DNA from: Pontibacterium sp049603715
GTDB lineage: Bacteria; Pseudomonadota; Gammaproteobacteria; Pseudomonadales; Balneatricaceae
DNA: 64,000 bases
Assembly: GCA_049603715.1 (NCBI GenBank)
Contig: JBMYSW010000009.1
Location: 62,001 to 126,000 of the forward strand
Direction: 5' to 3'
Made by a program: the position numbers and the translations under genes. Under the pieces are notes generated by a model that did not search any database, had not been told where the DNA came from, and worked only from the letters and a program-made list of their open reading frames with translations. Below are positions 35,120 to 43,701 of the stretch, in pieces (position 1 is the first letter of the stretch; the number at the start of each line of letters is the position of its first letter).

Positions 35120-36928
35120 ATGAGCTTAGACTTACTTACCTATCTATTTATTGGTGGATCTTTCGCACTCTATATCGGTATCGCGATTTGGGCGCGTGCT
35201 GGGTCTACTAAAGAATTCTATGTTGCTGGTGGCGGTGTACCTCCGCTTGCTAACGGCATGGCGACCGCTGCAGACTGGATGTCTGCTGCATCTTTCATCT
35301 CACTTGCAGGTCTTGTGTCCTTTATCGGTCGCGACGGTTCTGCTTACCTAATGGGCTGGACAGGCGGTTACGTACTGTTGGCTCTATTGCTTGCGCCTTA
35401 CCTACGTAAATTCGGCAAATTTACCGTGCCAGACTTTGTGGGCGATCGTTACTACTCAAATACAGCGCGTACCATCGCGGTTATTTGTACCATCGTTATT
35501 TCCTTCACTTACGTGGCAGGTCAAATGCGTGGTGTAGGTATCGTATTCTCTCGTTACCTTCACGTAGACATTAACACTGGTGTAATCATCGGTATGGCGA
35601 TTGTATTCTTCTACGCTGTATTGGGCGGTATGAAGGGTATTACCTACACTCAGGTTGCACAGTACTGTGTACTTATCCTTGCGTTCACGGTGCCAGCTTT
35701 CTTCTTGTCTTCACAAGTAACTGGTCACTTCCTACCACAATTCGGTTTGGGTGCGACACTTGAAAGCGGTCAGTCTGTTTTGGCAACCCTAGACCAACTT
35801 TCTATGGACTTGGGCTTCGCGCAATACACGGCGGGTACTAAATCTACCATCGACATCTTCTGCTTAACTGTAGCTTTGATGTGTGGTACTGCTGGTCTTC
35901 CGCACGTAATCGTTCGCTTCTTCACTGTACCTCGCGTTAAAGATGCGCGTACTTCTGCAGGTTGGGCGTTGATCTTCATCGCGATTCTATACACTTCTGT
36001 TCCTGGCGTAGCTGGCTTCGGTCGTGTAAACCTTATCGAAACCATTAACGGCCCAGACAACACAGGTACTGAGTACGCTCAAATGCCTAGCTGGTTCGCA
36101 AACTGGGAAAAAGCTGGCCTAATCGGCTGGAATGACCGTAACGGCGATGGCAAAGTGCAATACGCTGCAGGTGCTGCGTTTGAAGGTAAAGGCGGTAAGC
36201 CTGCGTTTACTGGTGAGTCTGGTGCGCTAGGTGAGAAGCTAACTTCAAATGCTAAAGCTGACGCTAACTTTGACCCAGCTAAACAGCCATTTGCTAACGA
36301 AGTTTATGTTGACCGTGACATCATGGTACTTGCAAACCCAGAGATCGCTCAGCTTCCAGCTTGGGTAATTGCATTGGTTGCAGCAGGTGCGGTAGCGGCA
36401 GCACTTTCAACAGCGGCAGGTCTACTGCTTGTAATCTCTACTGCGATCTCTCACGACTTGATGAAGAAAACCATCAATCCAAACATCACGGATAAGCAAG
36501 AGCTTATGTACGCTCGTGGTGCCGCGATTGTCGCTATCATCATCGCTGGTTACTTCGGTATTAACCCTCCAGGCTTTGTGGCACAGGTAGTGGCCCTAGC
36601 GTTTGGTATCGCTTGTGCGTCGGTATTCCCAACCATCATGCTAGGTATCTTCTACAAGCGCATGAACACTCAAGGTGCGATCGCAGGTATGCTAACTGGC
36701 TTGGTAGTCACTGTAGGTTACATGTGGTACTTCGTATTCGGCGGCGGCAACTCTGCTGACTACTTCATGGGCATCGGTCCTGGTGGCTTCGGTACCGTTG
36801 GTATGATCTTGCACTTCATCGTTGCAGTTGTTGTGGCTCACATGACGCCAGAACCTCCGCAAGAGATCCAAGACATTGTTGAAGATCTACGTATCCCACG
36901 CGGTGCAGGTGAAGCTCACGCTCACTAA
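35120..36928 (+). CDS. Sodium:solute symporter, acetate/monocarboxylate type (VC_2705 subfamily)
   Basis: 602 residues with about 13 membrane segments and SSS signatures (ATAADWMSAASFISLAGLVSFIG, in parts; GLPHVIVRFFTVPRVKDARTSAGWALI, in parts; AALSTAAGLLLVISTAISHD). A soluble loop of about 75 residues (near 325-400) is characteristic of this subfamily. ActP-like uptake of acetate or a similar monocarboxylate, driven by sodium, is inferred from the family and the acs neighbourhood. Codon use is strongly biased, as in acs. Confidence 0.92.
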   Translation: MSLDLLTYLFIGGSFALYIGIAIWARAGSTKEFYVAGGGVPPLANGMATAADWMSAASFISLAGLVSFIGRDGSAYLMGWTGGYVLLALLLAPYLRKFGKFTVPDFVGDRYYSNTARTIAVICTIVISFTYVAGQMRGVGIVFSRYLHVDINTGVIIGMAIVFFYAVLGGMKGITYTQVAQYCVLILAFTVPAFFLSSQVTGHFLPQFGLGATLESGQSVLATLDQLSMDLGFAQYTAGTKSTIDIFCLTVALMCGTAGLPHVIVRFFTVPRVKDARTSAGWALIFIAILYTSVPGVAGFGRVNLIETINGPDNTGTEYAQMPSWFANWEKAGLIGWNDRNGDGKVQYAAGAAFEGKGGKPAFTGESGALGEKLTSNAKADANFDPAKQPFANEVYVDRDIMVLANPEIAQLPAWVIALVAAGAVAAALSTAAGLLLVISTAISHDLMKKTINPNITDKQELMYARGAAIVAIIIAGYFGINPPGFVAQVVALAFGIACASVFPTIMLGIFYKRMNTQGAIAGMLTGLVVTVGYMWYFVFGGGNSADYFMGIGPGGFGTVGMILHFIVAVVVAHMTPEPPQEIQDIVEDLRIPRGAGEAHAH

Positions 36929-36953
36929 GTTGATGCAAATCAACACTTAAAGC

Positions 36954-36985
36954 AAAAGGCACACTCATGATGGGTGTGCCTTTTT
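36954..36985 (+). terminator. Terminator after the symporter gene
   Basis: AAAAGGCACACTC-atgat-GGGTGTGCCTTTTT: a long stem (near-perfect, one G-U/edge mismatch) with a T tract, 25 bases after the stop. Confidence 0.9.
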
Positions 36986-37047
36986 CCGTTTTAAAAGCTG
37001 CTTACATAACTAAGTACTTAAATAGGCGCTTAAACAGGAGCTTAGAT

Positions 37048-38868
37048 ATGCCATCTACTTTTCGTATGGATAACATGCCGTTTAGTTTACTAACGGAGAG
37101 CGAGCAGAGCTTTTTGCGAAGCCACTTGGATTTAGCGTATTTTCAAAAGGGCGAAGTCATCTTAAAGGCCGGTGAAAAGCCCGAAGGGATCTTTGTTATT
37201 TTGAAAGGCCGCGTTGCCGAGAGCGAGTCAAGCGGTGGCGAAGATAGCCACATTTATGTGAACTACACCGACGAAGATTACTTTGGGTCTTGGTCGGTAC
37301 TTCGGGGTGAGGCCATTCACGACTTTATTGCCGAAGAAGAAACTATTTGTCATATCCTACCCACGCCTTACCTTTTTGATTTGATGTCCACTAACAGCTT
37401 GTTTGCGGACTACTTCCAGCAAAACTTGTCCACAAAAACGGAGATCGTAGCGCAGCACAGTGCAACGCAGGATATGGCTGAGTTTATGTTGGCCCGAGTC
37501 AACGACGAAATCACCCGAGACCCGCTTATCGTGTTAGAAGGCACCTCTATTGAAGATGCGACCAGCTTGATGCGTGAACAACACGCCGATTGCATGCTGG
37601 TTAAGCGGGGCAATCGCTATGGCATGGTAACGGGGACTGACTTGTTGGATGCGGTGATTATTAATAAACGCCCTCAAACCGACGATGTGGCCGATATTGC
37701 CAGCTATCGATTAATCGTGATTGAGCCCGACGATTACTTGTTTAACGCCTTAATCATCATGACACGTCAAAAAATTGAACGTGTGGTGGTTATGCGTGGC
37801 GAGGAGCTGGTGGGTGTGGTGGAGTTAACCGACGTGCTCAGTGCATTTTCGAGCCATACTCACGTGATTGGTGTACGCATAGACCGTGCGCAAACGGTAG
37901 AAGACCTGTGTTCTGCCGCAGAGAACCTCAATGCCTTGACCAAGGCTTTGGTTGTGCAAGGTGTAAAACCTCGCTTTGCGATGGATTTGCTGGCGGCCAT
38001 GAATGGCCGCGTTATCGCCAAGCTATTTGACCTCATGATTCCGCCGGATATGCAGCCTCATGTGTGTCTTGTGGTGATGGGGTCTGAAGGGCGTGGTGAA
38101 CAGATCTTAAAAACAGACCAAGACAACGCCATTATCTATCGCGATGGGTTAGATTGGCCTGAAATGATGGATGTGATGCAAGCATTCTCAGATCAACTCG
38201 TCGCTTTTGGTTTTCCGCCGTGTCCGGGCAACATCATGGTGTCTAACCCGTTTTGGGTGAACTCCCTAAGCGAATGGACCGAAAAGCTTCAAGGCTGGGC
38301 CGAGGTATGTGACGGTGAGGCGTTGATGAACCTCGCCATTGCGATTGATGCCAAACCCGCTGCAGGTAACCCTGCGATTTTTAAAGCGGGCCGAAACTGG
38401 TTTTTCCGCTACTTAAAAAATAACGATGTGTTCTTCTCTCACTTCGCCCGTGCGGCGGTCGAGTTTCAAACCCCACTCACCTTTTTTGGCAGCTTAAAGG
38501 ACAAAGGCGAGTTAGATATTAAAAAAGGAGGGATCTTTCCCATTGTTCACGGCGTAAGAACACTAGCCTTGGAGCATCGCGTTAAGGCTACCAACACCTT
38601 TAAACGATTAGAGGCGTTGGTTGAAGCAGGTGTTATTAAAGAGGGGGCTGCGAGTGAATTGATAGAAGCGCTCGGCGTGTTTGTGTCGCTGCGTTTAGGG
38701 CAGCAAATTCAGCGCTTAGACGAAAGTGATGAGGGCGTAGACCTAAGGCCTAATATCGTTGAGCTTACCCAATTGGATAAAATGGAGCGTGACTTACTTC
38801 GTGACGCCTTACATGTGGTAAAAGGCTTTAAAAAGACCTTGGCGTTACGCTACCGACTTGATGCATAA
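37048..38868 (+). CDS. cNMP-binding/CBS/DUF294 nucleotidyltransferase-like protein
   Basis: 606 residues from ATG 37048 (AGGAG just upstream); an earlier in-frame ATG at 36967 lies inside the terminator hairpin and is rejected. Domains: a cyclic-nucleotide-binding-like fold (about 15-125), a CBS pair (about 145-280), a DUF294 nucleotidyltransferase domain with GSEGRGEQILKTDQDNA (about 350), and a C-terminal DUF294 helical part. The reaction is unproven; the family resembles GlnD-type transferases and is regularly next to acetate genes in Vibrio. Three bases before the exonuclease gene. Confidence 0.88.
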   Translation: MPSTFRMDNMPFSLLTESEQSFLRSHLDLAYFQKGEVILKAGEKPEGIFVILKGRVAESESSGGEDSHIYVNYTDEDYFGSWSVLRGEAIHDFIAEEETICHILPTPYLFDLMSTNSLFADYFQQNLSTKTEIVAQHSATQDMAEFMLARVNDEITRDPLIVLEGTSIEDATSLMREQHADCMLVKRGNRYGMVTGTDLLDAVIINKRPQTDDVADIASYRLIVIEPDDYLFNALIIMTRQKIERVVVMRGEELVGVVELTDVLSAFSSHTHVIGVRIDRAQTVEDLCSAAENLNALTKALVVQGVKPRFAMDLLAAMNGRVIAKLFDLMIPPDMQPHVCLVVMGSEGRGEQILKTDQDNAIIYRDGLDWPEMMDVMQAFSDQLVAFGFPPCPGNIMVSNPFWVNSLSEWTEKLQGWAEVCDGEALMNLAIAIDAKPAAGNPAIFKAGRNWFFRYLKNNDVFFSHFARAAVEFQTPLTFFGSLKDKGELDIKKGGIFPIVHGVRTLALEHRVKATNTFKRLEALVEAGVIKEGAASELIEALGVFVSLRLGQQIQRLDESDEGVDLRPNIVELTQLDKMERDLLRDALHVVKGFKKTLALRYRLDA

Positions 38869-38871
38869 TCT

Positions 38872-39495
38872 ATGATACTACCCAGAACAATAAGAAAGAT
38901 TCGCGACAAAAAGCACCACAAGGACGGTGCTTATGGTTACCTGTTCCAAGACTATGACGGTGACGAGGTAGTCTCACTGGACTGTGAAACCACCAGTTTA
39001 GATGTTAAAAAAGCAGAGATCCTCTCTATTGGCGCGGTGCGCGTTAAGGGAAACCGCGTTAAAACCAGCGATCGCCTCGACATTAAACTGCTGCCGCCTG
39101 AGTCCCTTACGGCTGAATCCATCAAAATTCACAAGATAAGGGCTCATGACCTCAGCGACGGGGTGACCTTAGAAGAAGCCCTTGAGCAGGTGTTAGCCTT
39201 TGTAGGTAACCGCCCAATACTGGGCTACTACGTCGATTACGATGTGAAGGTGTTGGATAAGTTTTTACAACAAAGCCATGGCTTTCGGTTGCCGAACAAG
39301 CGCATTGAGCTTTCTCACGTCTATCATGACATTATTAAATGGAAAGCCGTAGGGGGCAGTACCGACCTGCGCTTTGATACTATTGCTTCGAAACTTGATG
39401 TGCCGATTCTGGAGCGTCACACAGCTCTAGGTGATGCCATTACCGTGGCATTGATGTATGTGCGTCTAAAATTTGGCGAAAGCCCTCAGCTCTAA
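38872..39495 (+). CDS. DnaQ-like 3'-5' exonuclease
   Basis: 207 residues of the DEDDh superfamily: ExoI motif SLDCETTSLD, ExoII region LGYYVDYDVKVLD, and ExoIII RHTALGDAITVA with His and Asp. It resembles the epsilon subunit of DNA polymerase III but lacks a polymerase-binding tail. Translationally close to the DUF294 gene. This two-gene pair occurs with acs/crb genes in other gammaproteobacteria; its role there is unknown. Confidence 0.88.
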   Translation: MILPRTIRKIRDKKHHKDGAYGYLFQDYDGDEVVSLDCETTSLDVKKAEILSIGAVRVKGNRVKTSDRLDIKLLPPESLTAESIKIHKIRAHDLSDGVTLEEALEQVLAFVGNRPILGYYVDYDVKVLDKFLQQSHGFRLPNKRIELSHVYHDIIKWKAVGGSTDLRFDTIASKLDVPILERHTALGDAITVALMYVRLKFGESPQL

Positions 39496-39626
39496 ACTTC
39501 CTTTCTCAATGAGCCTCGGGTGTCAGAAATATGGCACCTGAAGCCTACTTTTTTAAAAATCCCTTAAATATTGCGCCTTTGAGGCCGATACTTCATCTAG
39601 CTTGAAGAAAATTGCCGTGGTTTTAC

Positions 39627-39642
39627 TGGCCCGTTTTTTGCA
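39627..39642 (+). promoter_or_regulatory. Sigma-54 promoter for fliEFGHIJ
   Basis: TGGCCCGTTTTTTGCA: a near-perfect match with the right GG-GC spacing. Transcript start expected near 39654, giving a leader of about 130 bases. In it lies GTCAAGAAACTGCC (39751-39764), one mismatch from the GTCA-N6-TGAC type of FleQ site. Confidence 0.85.
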
Positions 39643-39783
39643 ATTTTCTGTTGTGAATGCCGATATGGCAGTTTTTATTTGAATATTTCGCCAAAAAACT
39701 GTCATTATAGGGGTGTTCTACGTTGTCGATAGAAATGTAATGACTATAATGTCAAGAAACTGCCACAAACCTTGGAGATGAAG

Positions 39784-40143
39784 ATGGTAGATCGTGCCGA
39801 TATCAATGGTGTGCTAATGCAAATGCGCGCTATCCGGTCACAAATGAATGACGGAGCCATTCAAGGGGCGAGTGTTCAAGGTGCCACTAACCCTGTCAAC
39901 CCGCAAAACGCCGTAGAAAAGTCGGGCTTTGGTGAAGTGTTTAAACATGCGATTGATCAGGTGAACAACCAGCAAGCGTACGCCAAAAAACTGGCAACAG
40001 CCTACGAGATGGGCGACAAAACAGTCGACCTTCCCCAAGTCATGATCAGCATGGAAAAAGCGTCCACATCTTTTGATGCCATGACCCAAGTGCGTAACCG
40101 CTTGGTTTCGGCTTATGAAGATATTATGCAGATGCCAATCTAA
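39784..40143 (+). CDS. fliE: FliE, MS-ring/rod adapter
   Basis: 119 residues from ATG 39784, with TTGGAG placed six bases before it; two earlier in-frame starts (39772 TTG, 39778 ATG) overlap this site. C-terminal VNNQQAYAKKLATAYEMGDKTVDLPQVMISMEKAS (in parts) is typical. It joins FliF to the proximal rod and is the first exported rod substrate. First gene of fliEFGHIJ, resuming the flagellar order after the acetate block. Confidence 0.93.
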   Translation: MVDRADINGVLMQMRAIRSQMNDGAIQGASVQGATNPVNPQNAVEKSGFGEVFKHAIDQVNNQQAYAKKLATAYEMGDKTVDLPQVMISMEKASTSFDAMTQVRNRLVSAYEDIMQMPI

Positions 40144-40177
40144 CCAAGACCAAAACAATAATAGGTGAGCATAAAAC

Positions 40178-41851
40178 ATGGCTGATGGAGCAACATTCTC
40201 AGGAAACGGCAGCGCTGTTCTCGGGTTTAATAAGCTAACCATTGTCCGTCAGATTGGTCTGATGGTGGGTTTGGCTGCCTCTATTGCTATTGGTTTTGGT
40301 GTGGTGCTTTGGTCACAGTCACCTGAATATCGCATACTTTTTTCAAACCTTGAGTTTGCAGACGCAAACCAAGTCATCGATCAACTCCAGGTCGAGCAAA
40401 TTCCTTATAAGTTTGATGCCACCGGTCGGGCCATTCTTGTTCCCGAAGAAAACCTGCATCAAGCCCGCCTAAAACTCGCCGCAGAAGGCTTTACCTCAGA
40501 TAAAACCGTCGGTTTCGAATTGCTCGATCGTGACCAGAGCTTGGGTACAAGCCAGTTTATGGAAACTGCGCAATATCGCCGTGGTTTAGAGGGGGAGCTT
40601 TCTCGCACCATCGCCAGCATGGTGGCGATACGCAACGCCCGCGTCCACCTTGCGATTCCTAAAGAGTCTGTGTTTGTTCGCGACTTGCGTAAACCCACGG
40701 CTTCTGTGTTTTTGGAACTGTTTTCGGGGCGTCAGCTCAGCCAAGATCAGGTCGCAGCCATTGCGAACCTAGTGGCTTCAAGTATTCCCGAACTTAGCTA
40801 CGAAGACGTGACCGTTGTTGACCAACGAGGACGCTTACTAAACAGTCGAAATGTCGACCAAGACGTTGTGCTCGCTGCTAAACAGTTGGAGTACACGCAA
40901 ACGGTTGAAGATAAGCTGCTTAATCGTGTGAACAGTATTCTGACACCTATTGTTGGTATGGGGCGCTTCAGAGCCGAAGTCTCGGCCGAAATCGACTTTA
41001 CCCAGGTTGAGCAAACCGACGAAATTTATAACCCAGACTTACCTTCATTACGCTCTGAGCAAACCAGCGAGGAAACTCGCGTAGGTGCACAAGCTGCGGT
41101 AGGTATTCCGGGCGCTTTGTCAAACCAACCACCAGGCCCTTCGTCTGTACCAGAGGAAGTCGATGTTGGTGGCGAAGGTGTGGTTAACCGTGCGCAACAG
41201 CCGGGCAGTAGCCGAAACCAAGCCACGCGGAACTACGAGCTCGACCGCTCATTGAGTTACACCCGTAAAGCAACCGGTAATGTGAGCCGCTTGAGTGTTG
41301 CTGTGGCGGTGGACGACCTCGTGGTAGTGGACCCCGAGAGTGGTGCGGTCACCCGCACGCCTTGGACAGAGCAAGAGCTGCAGCGCGTTCGCTTATTGGT
41401 GCAAGATGCCGTGGGCTTCTCGCTTCGTCGTGGCGATTCGGTTAATGTGATCAACACCGCTTTTGCGCCACCTGAAGTATACGACGACGAAGATATCCCT
41501 ATTTGGAAGCAAGATTGGGTATGGAACCTCGTCAAACAAGTGTTGGCTGCCTTATTTGTATTGTTGTTAGTATTTGGCATACTAAGGCCTATTCTGCGTA
41601 ACCTTGCTGACTCTAGCCGCGAAAGTGGCGTAGCGGGTTTAGGCGCAGCGGGCGAAATTGCCGCAGAGCTTGATAGTCTTGAAGCCGCTGGCTTTGATGA
41701 CGATGAAGTGACCTTTGACGCCTATGAAGACCTGCTTGGTGGCCCGAACGAGAGCTTCGATTACCAAGTGAACACCATCCGTAGCCTCATTGCAGAAGAC
41801 CCTGCAAGGGTGGCTCAAGCCATGAAGGGTTGGCTAGCTAGCGATGCCTGA
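40178..41851 (+). CDS. fliF: FliF, MS-ring protein
   Basis: 557 residues with an N-terminal membrane helix (GLMVGLAASIAIGFGVVLWS), the ring-building motifs (RILFSNLEFADANQVIDQL; YRRGLEGELSRTIASMVAIRNARVHLAIP, in parts), a second membrane helix near 455 (VLAALFVLLLVFGILRPIL) and a C-terminal FliG-binding tail. It forms the base of the flagellum in the inner membrane. Overlaps fliG by eight bases. AGGTGA before the ATG. Confidence 0.97.
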   Translation: MADGATFSGNGSAVLGFNKLTIVRQIGLMVGLAASIAIGFGVVLWSQSPEYRILFSNLEFADANQVIDQLQVEQIPYKFDATGRAILVPEENLHQARLKLAAEGFTSDKTVGFELLDRDQSLGTSQFMETAQYRRGLEGELSRTIASMVAIRNARVHLAIPKESVFVRDLRKPTASVFLELFSGRQLSQDQVAAIANLVASSIPELSYEDVTVVDQRGRLLNSRNVDQDVVLAAKQLEYTQTVEDKLLNRVNSILTPIVGMGRFRAEVSAEIDFTQVEQTDEIYNPDLPSLRSEQTSEETRVGAQAAVGIPGALSNQPPGPSSVPEEVDVGGEGVVNRAQQPGSSRNQATRNYELDRSLSYTRKATGNVSRLSVAVAVDDLVVVDPESGAVTRTPWTEQELQRVRLLVQDAVGFSLRRGDSVNVINTAFAPPEVYDDEDIPIWKQDWVWNLVKQVLAALFVLLLVFGILRPILRNLADSSRESGVAGLGAAGEIAAELDSLEAAGFDDDEVTFDAYEDLLGGPNESFDYQVNTIRSLIAEDPARVAQAMKGWLASDA

Positions 41852-42866
41852 TAACGAAGAAGTTTCTGCCGACGACTTAACCGACGTAGACAAAGCCGCC
41901 ATAGTGATGATCTCGCTGGGCGAGTCGGATGCAGCCGAGCTGCTTAAGTACATGGACCCAAAAGAGGTGCAGCAGATCGGTACCGCCATGGCTCGCTTAA
42001 ATAATATTCCTCAAAGTAAAGTTGAGGCGGTGGTGTCTGAGTTTATGGGGCGCATGGTCGACCAAACCGGTATCGGTATTGATAACGACTCCTACATTCG
42101 CGAAATGTTGAATCAAGCATTAGGTGAAGAGCGCGCAAAAACCCTTATCGACCGTATTCTTATCAATAACAATACTTCGGGTCTGGATACCTTGCGTTGG
42201 ATGGAGCCCAACCAAATCGCCGAAATTATTCGTTTCGAGCACCCCCAGATCCAAGCTGTTATTGTGTCTTACCTAGAGCCTGATGTGGCTGCTGGCGTAC
42301 TTTCAATGTTTGACGACAAAGTGCGCCTTGATGTCATGTTGCGTGTGGCTTCGCTCGACCGTATTCAGCCACAAGCGCTACAAGAGCTAAACGATATCTT
42401 TGAACGTCAATTTAGCGGCGGTGGCAGCATGAACCAAGTGTCCAACTTGGGTGGTATAGAGGCCGCAGCTAACATTATGAACTTCATCGACAGCACCCTT
42501 GAGGCCGAGGTGATGGAAGGCATCAAAGAAGCTGACGAAAACATGGCGAACCAGATCTCTGACATGATGTTCGTCTTCGATAACCTAATTGATGTTGATG
42601 ACCGTGCTATTCAAGCGATCTTGCGCGAAGTGGCTACCGATGTATTGGTGATGGCGCTTAAAGGCGCTGAAACCGACTTGCAAGAAAAAGTCTTCCGCAA
42701 TATGTCTAAGCGAGCGGCAGAGCTGCTGCGTGATGACCTTGAAGCGAAAGGCCCAGTACGTGTAAGTGAAGTTGAAGAAGCACAACGCGAAATCCTTACT
42801 GTGGCGCGTCGCTTGGCCGACTCGGGCGAAATTATGCTCGGTGGTGGCGGTGAGGCAATGATCTAA
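41844..42866 (+). CDS. fliG: FliG, motor switch protein
   Basis: 340 residues with LTDVDKAAIVMISLGESDAAELL at the N-terminus, the middle-domain EHPQIQAVIVSYLEP and the C-terminal torque helix (DLQEKVFRNMSKRAAELLRDDLEAKGPVRVSEVEEAQ, in parts) that carries the charged residues meeting the stator. Part of the C ring, bound to FliF. Confidence 0.97.
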   Translation: MPDNEEVSADDLTDVDKAAIVMISLGESDAAELLKYMDPKEVQQIGTAMARLNNIPQSKVEAVVSEFMGRMVDQTGIGIDNDSYIREMLNQALGEERAKTLIDRILINNNTSGLDTLRWMEPNQIAEIIRFEHPQIQAVIVSYLEPDVAAGVLSMFDDKVRLDVMLRVASLDRIQPQALQELNDIFERQFSGGGSMNQVSNLGGIEAAANIMNFIDSTLEAEVMEGIKEADENMANQISDMMFVFDNLIDVDDRAIQAILREVATDVLVMALKGAETDLQEKVFRNMSKRAAELLRDDLEAKGPVRVSEVEEAQREILTVARRLADSGEIMLGGGGEAMI

Positions 42867-42899
42867 TCCCTTACGACATAACCTGGGCAGGTGTAACAA

Positions 42900-43700
42900 A
42901 TGAATAAGCAGGCAGGGCGCGGAACCGTTCAAGCTTTTTCTGTTCCTGATGGTGCTCAAGTGCAGTCGTGGGCCCTACCCGCGCTACAAGGCACCCATAT
43001 TATTCCCCTTAGTCGACCAAAGAGCGAACAGAATGTGTTTGCTCGTTTGGCACAAGTGCTTGAGCAAGAACGCAAGCCAACTGCCGAAGAGGTCGCAGCC
43101 CAAAAGGCCCAAAAAAAAGCCGAAGCCGAGGAAAAGGCTCGCCAAGAAGCTTTAGCTGCTGAAGTCGAAGCTGCCAAAGCAGCAGGTTTTGCTGAAGGCA
43201 AAGCACAGGGTATTGAGCAAGGGGTAGAAGAAGGTCGCCAGCAAGGCATAGAACAAGGGCAGGCCGAGGTGAAAGCTGCAGCCGAAACCTTGCTTCAGCT
43301 CACCGAGTCTTTTGCACAGCCTTTGCAGAACCAAGAAGAAAAGCTCGCCAAAACCTTGGCGAAGCTGGCTCATCGTTTGGCGCGTACGACCCTTGAGGCC
43401 GAGCTGCAAAACGACAGTAAACACATTGAACGGTTACTTTTAGATGCGCTGGCTCATTTGCCAAAGCAGCTTCCGGTAACAGTACGCCTGCATCCCGACA
43501 ACTTGGCGCGTATCGACGGCCAGTTTAGTCACCCTGACTTTGATATTCAGTTAAAGTCCGACCCGAATATTGATTTGGCCAGCTGTGAAATCAGCAACGG
43601 CGCCACCGAAATCCTACAGTCTTATCATCAACGCTTTGACGATTATGCGCAGCAACTCTTTGGTGAGCTGCTAAACGAAAGCGACGACGAGCGTGTCTAA
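42900..43700 (+). CDS. fliH: FliH, regulator of the export ATPase
   Basis: 266 residues. A long charged coiled coil (about 60-110) leads into the GxxxG repeats typical of FliH (FAEGKAQGIEQGVEEGRQQG), then the C-terminal FliI-binding domain. It holds FliI as a heterodimer and anchors it to the C ring through FliN. Stop codon two bases from the chosen fliI start. Confidence 0.92.
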   Translation: MNKQAGRGTVQAFSVPDGAQVQSWALPALQGTHIIPLSRPKSEQNVFARLAQVLEQERKPTAEEVAAQKAQKKAEAEEKARQEALAAEVEAAKAAGFAEGKAQGIEQGVEEGRQQGIEQGQAEVKAAAETLLQLTESFAQPLQNQEEKLAKTLAKLAHRLARTTLEAELQNDSKHIERLLLDALAHLPKQLPVTVRLHPDNLARIDGQFSHPDFDIQLKSDPNIDLASCEISNGATEILQSYHQRFDDYAQQLFGELLNESDDERV

Positions 43701-43701
43701 T

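Noticed and set aside
36967..37047. Earlier ATG for the DUF294 protein
   Set aside because: It lies inside the symporter terminator hairpin and lacks a ribosome site; ATG 37048 has AGGAG.
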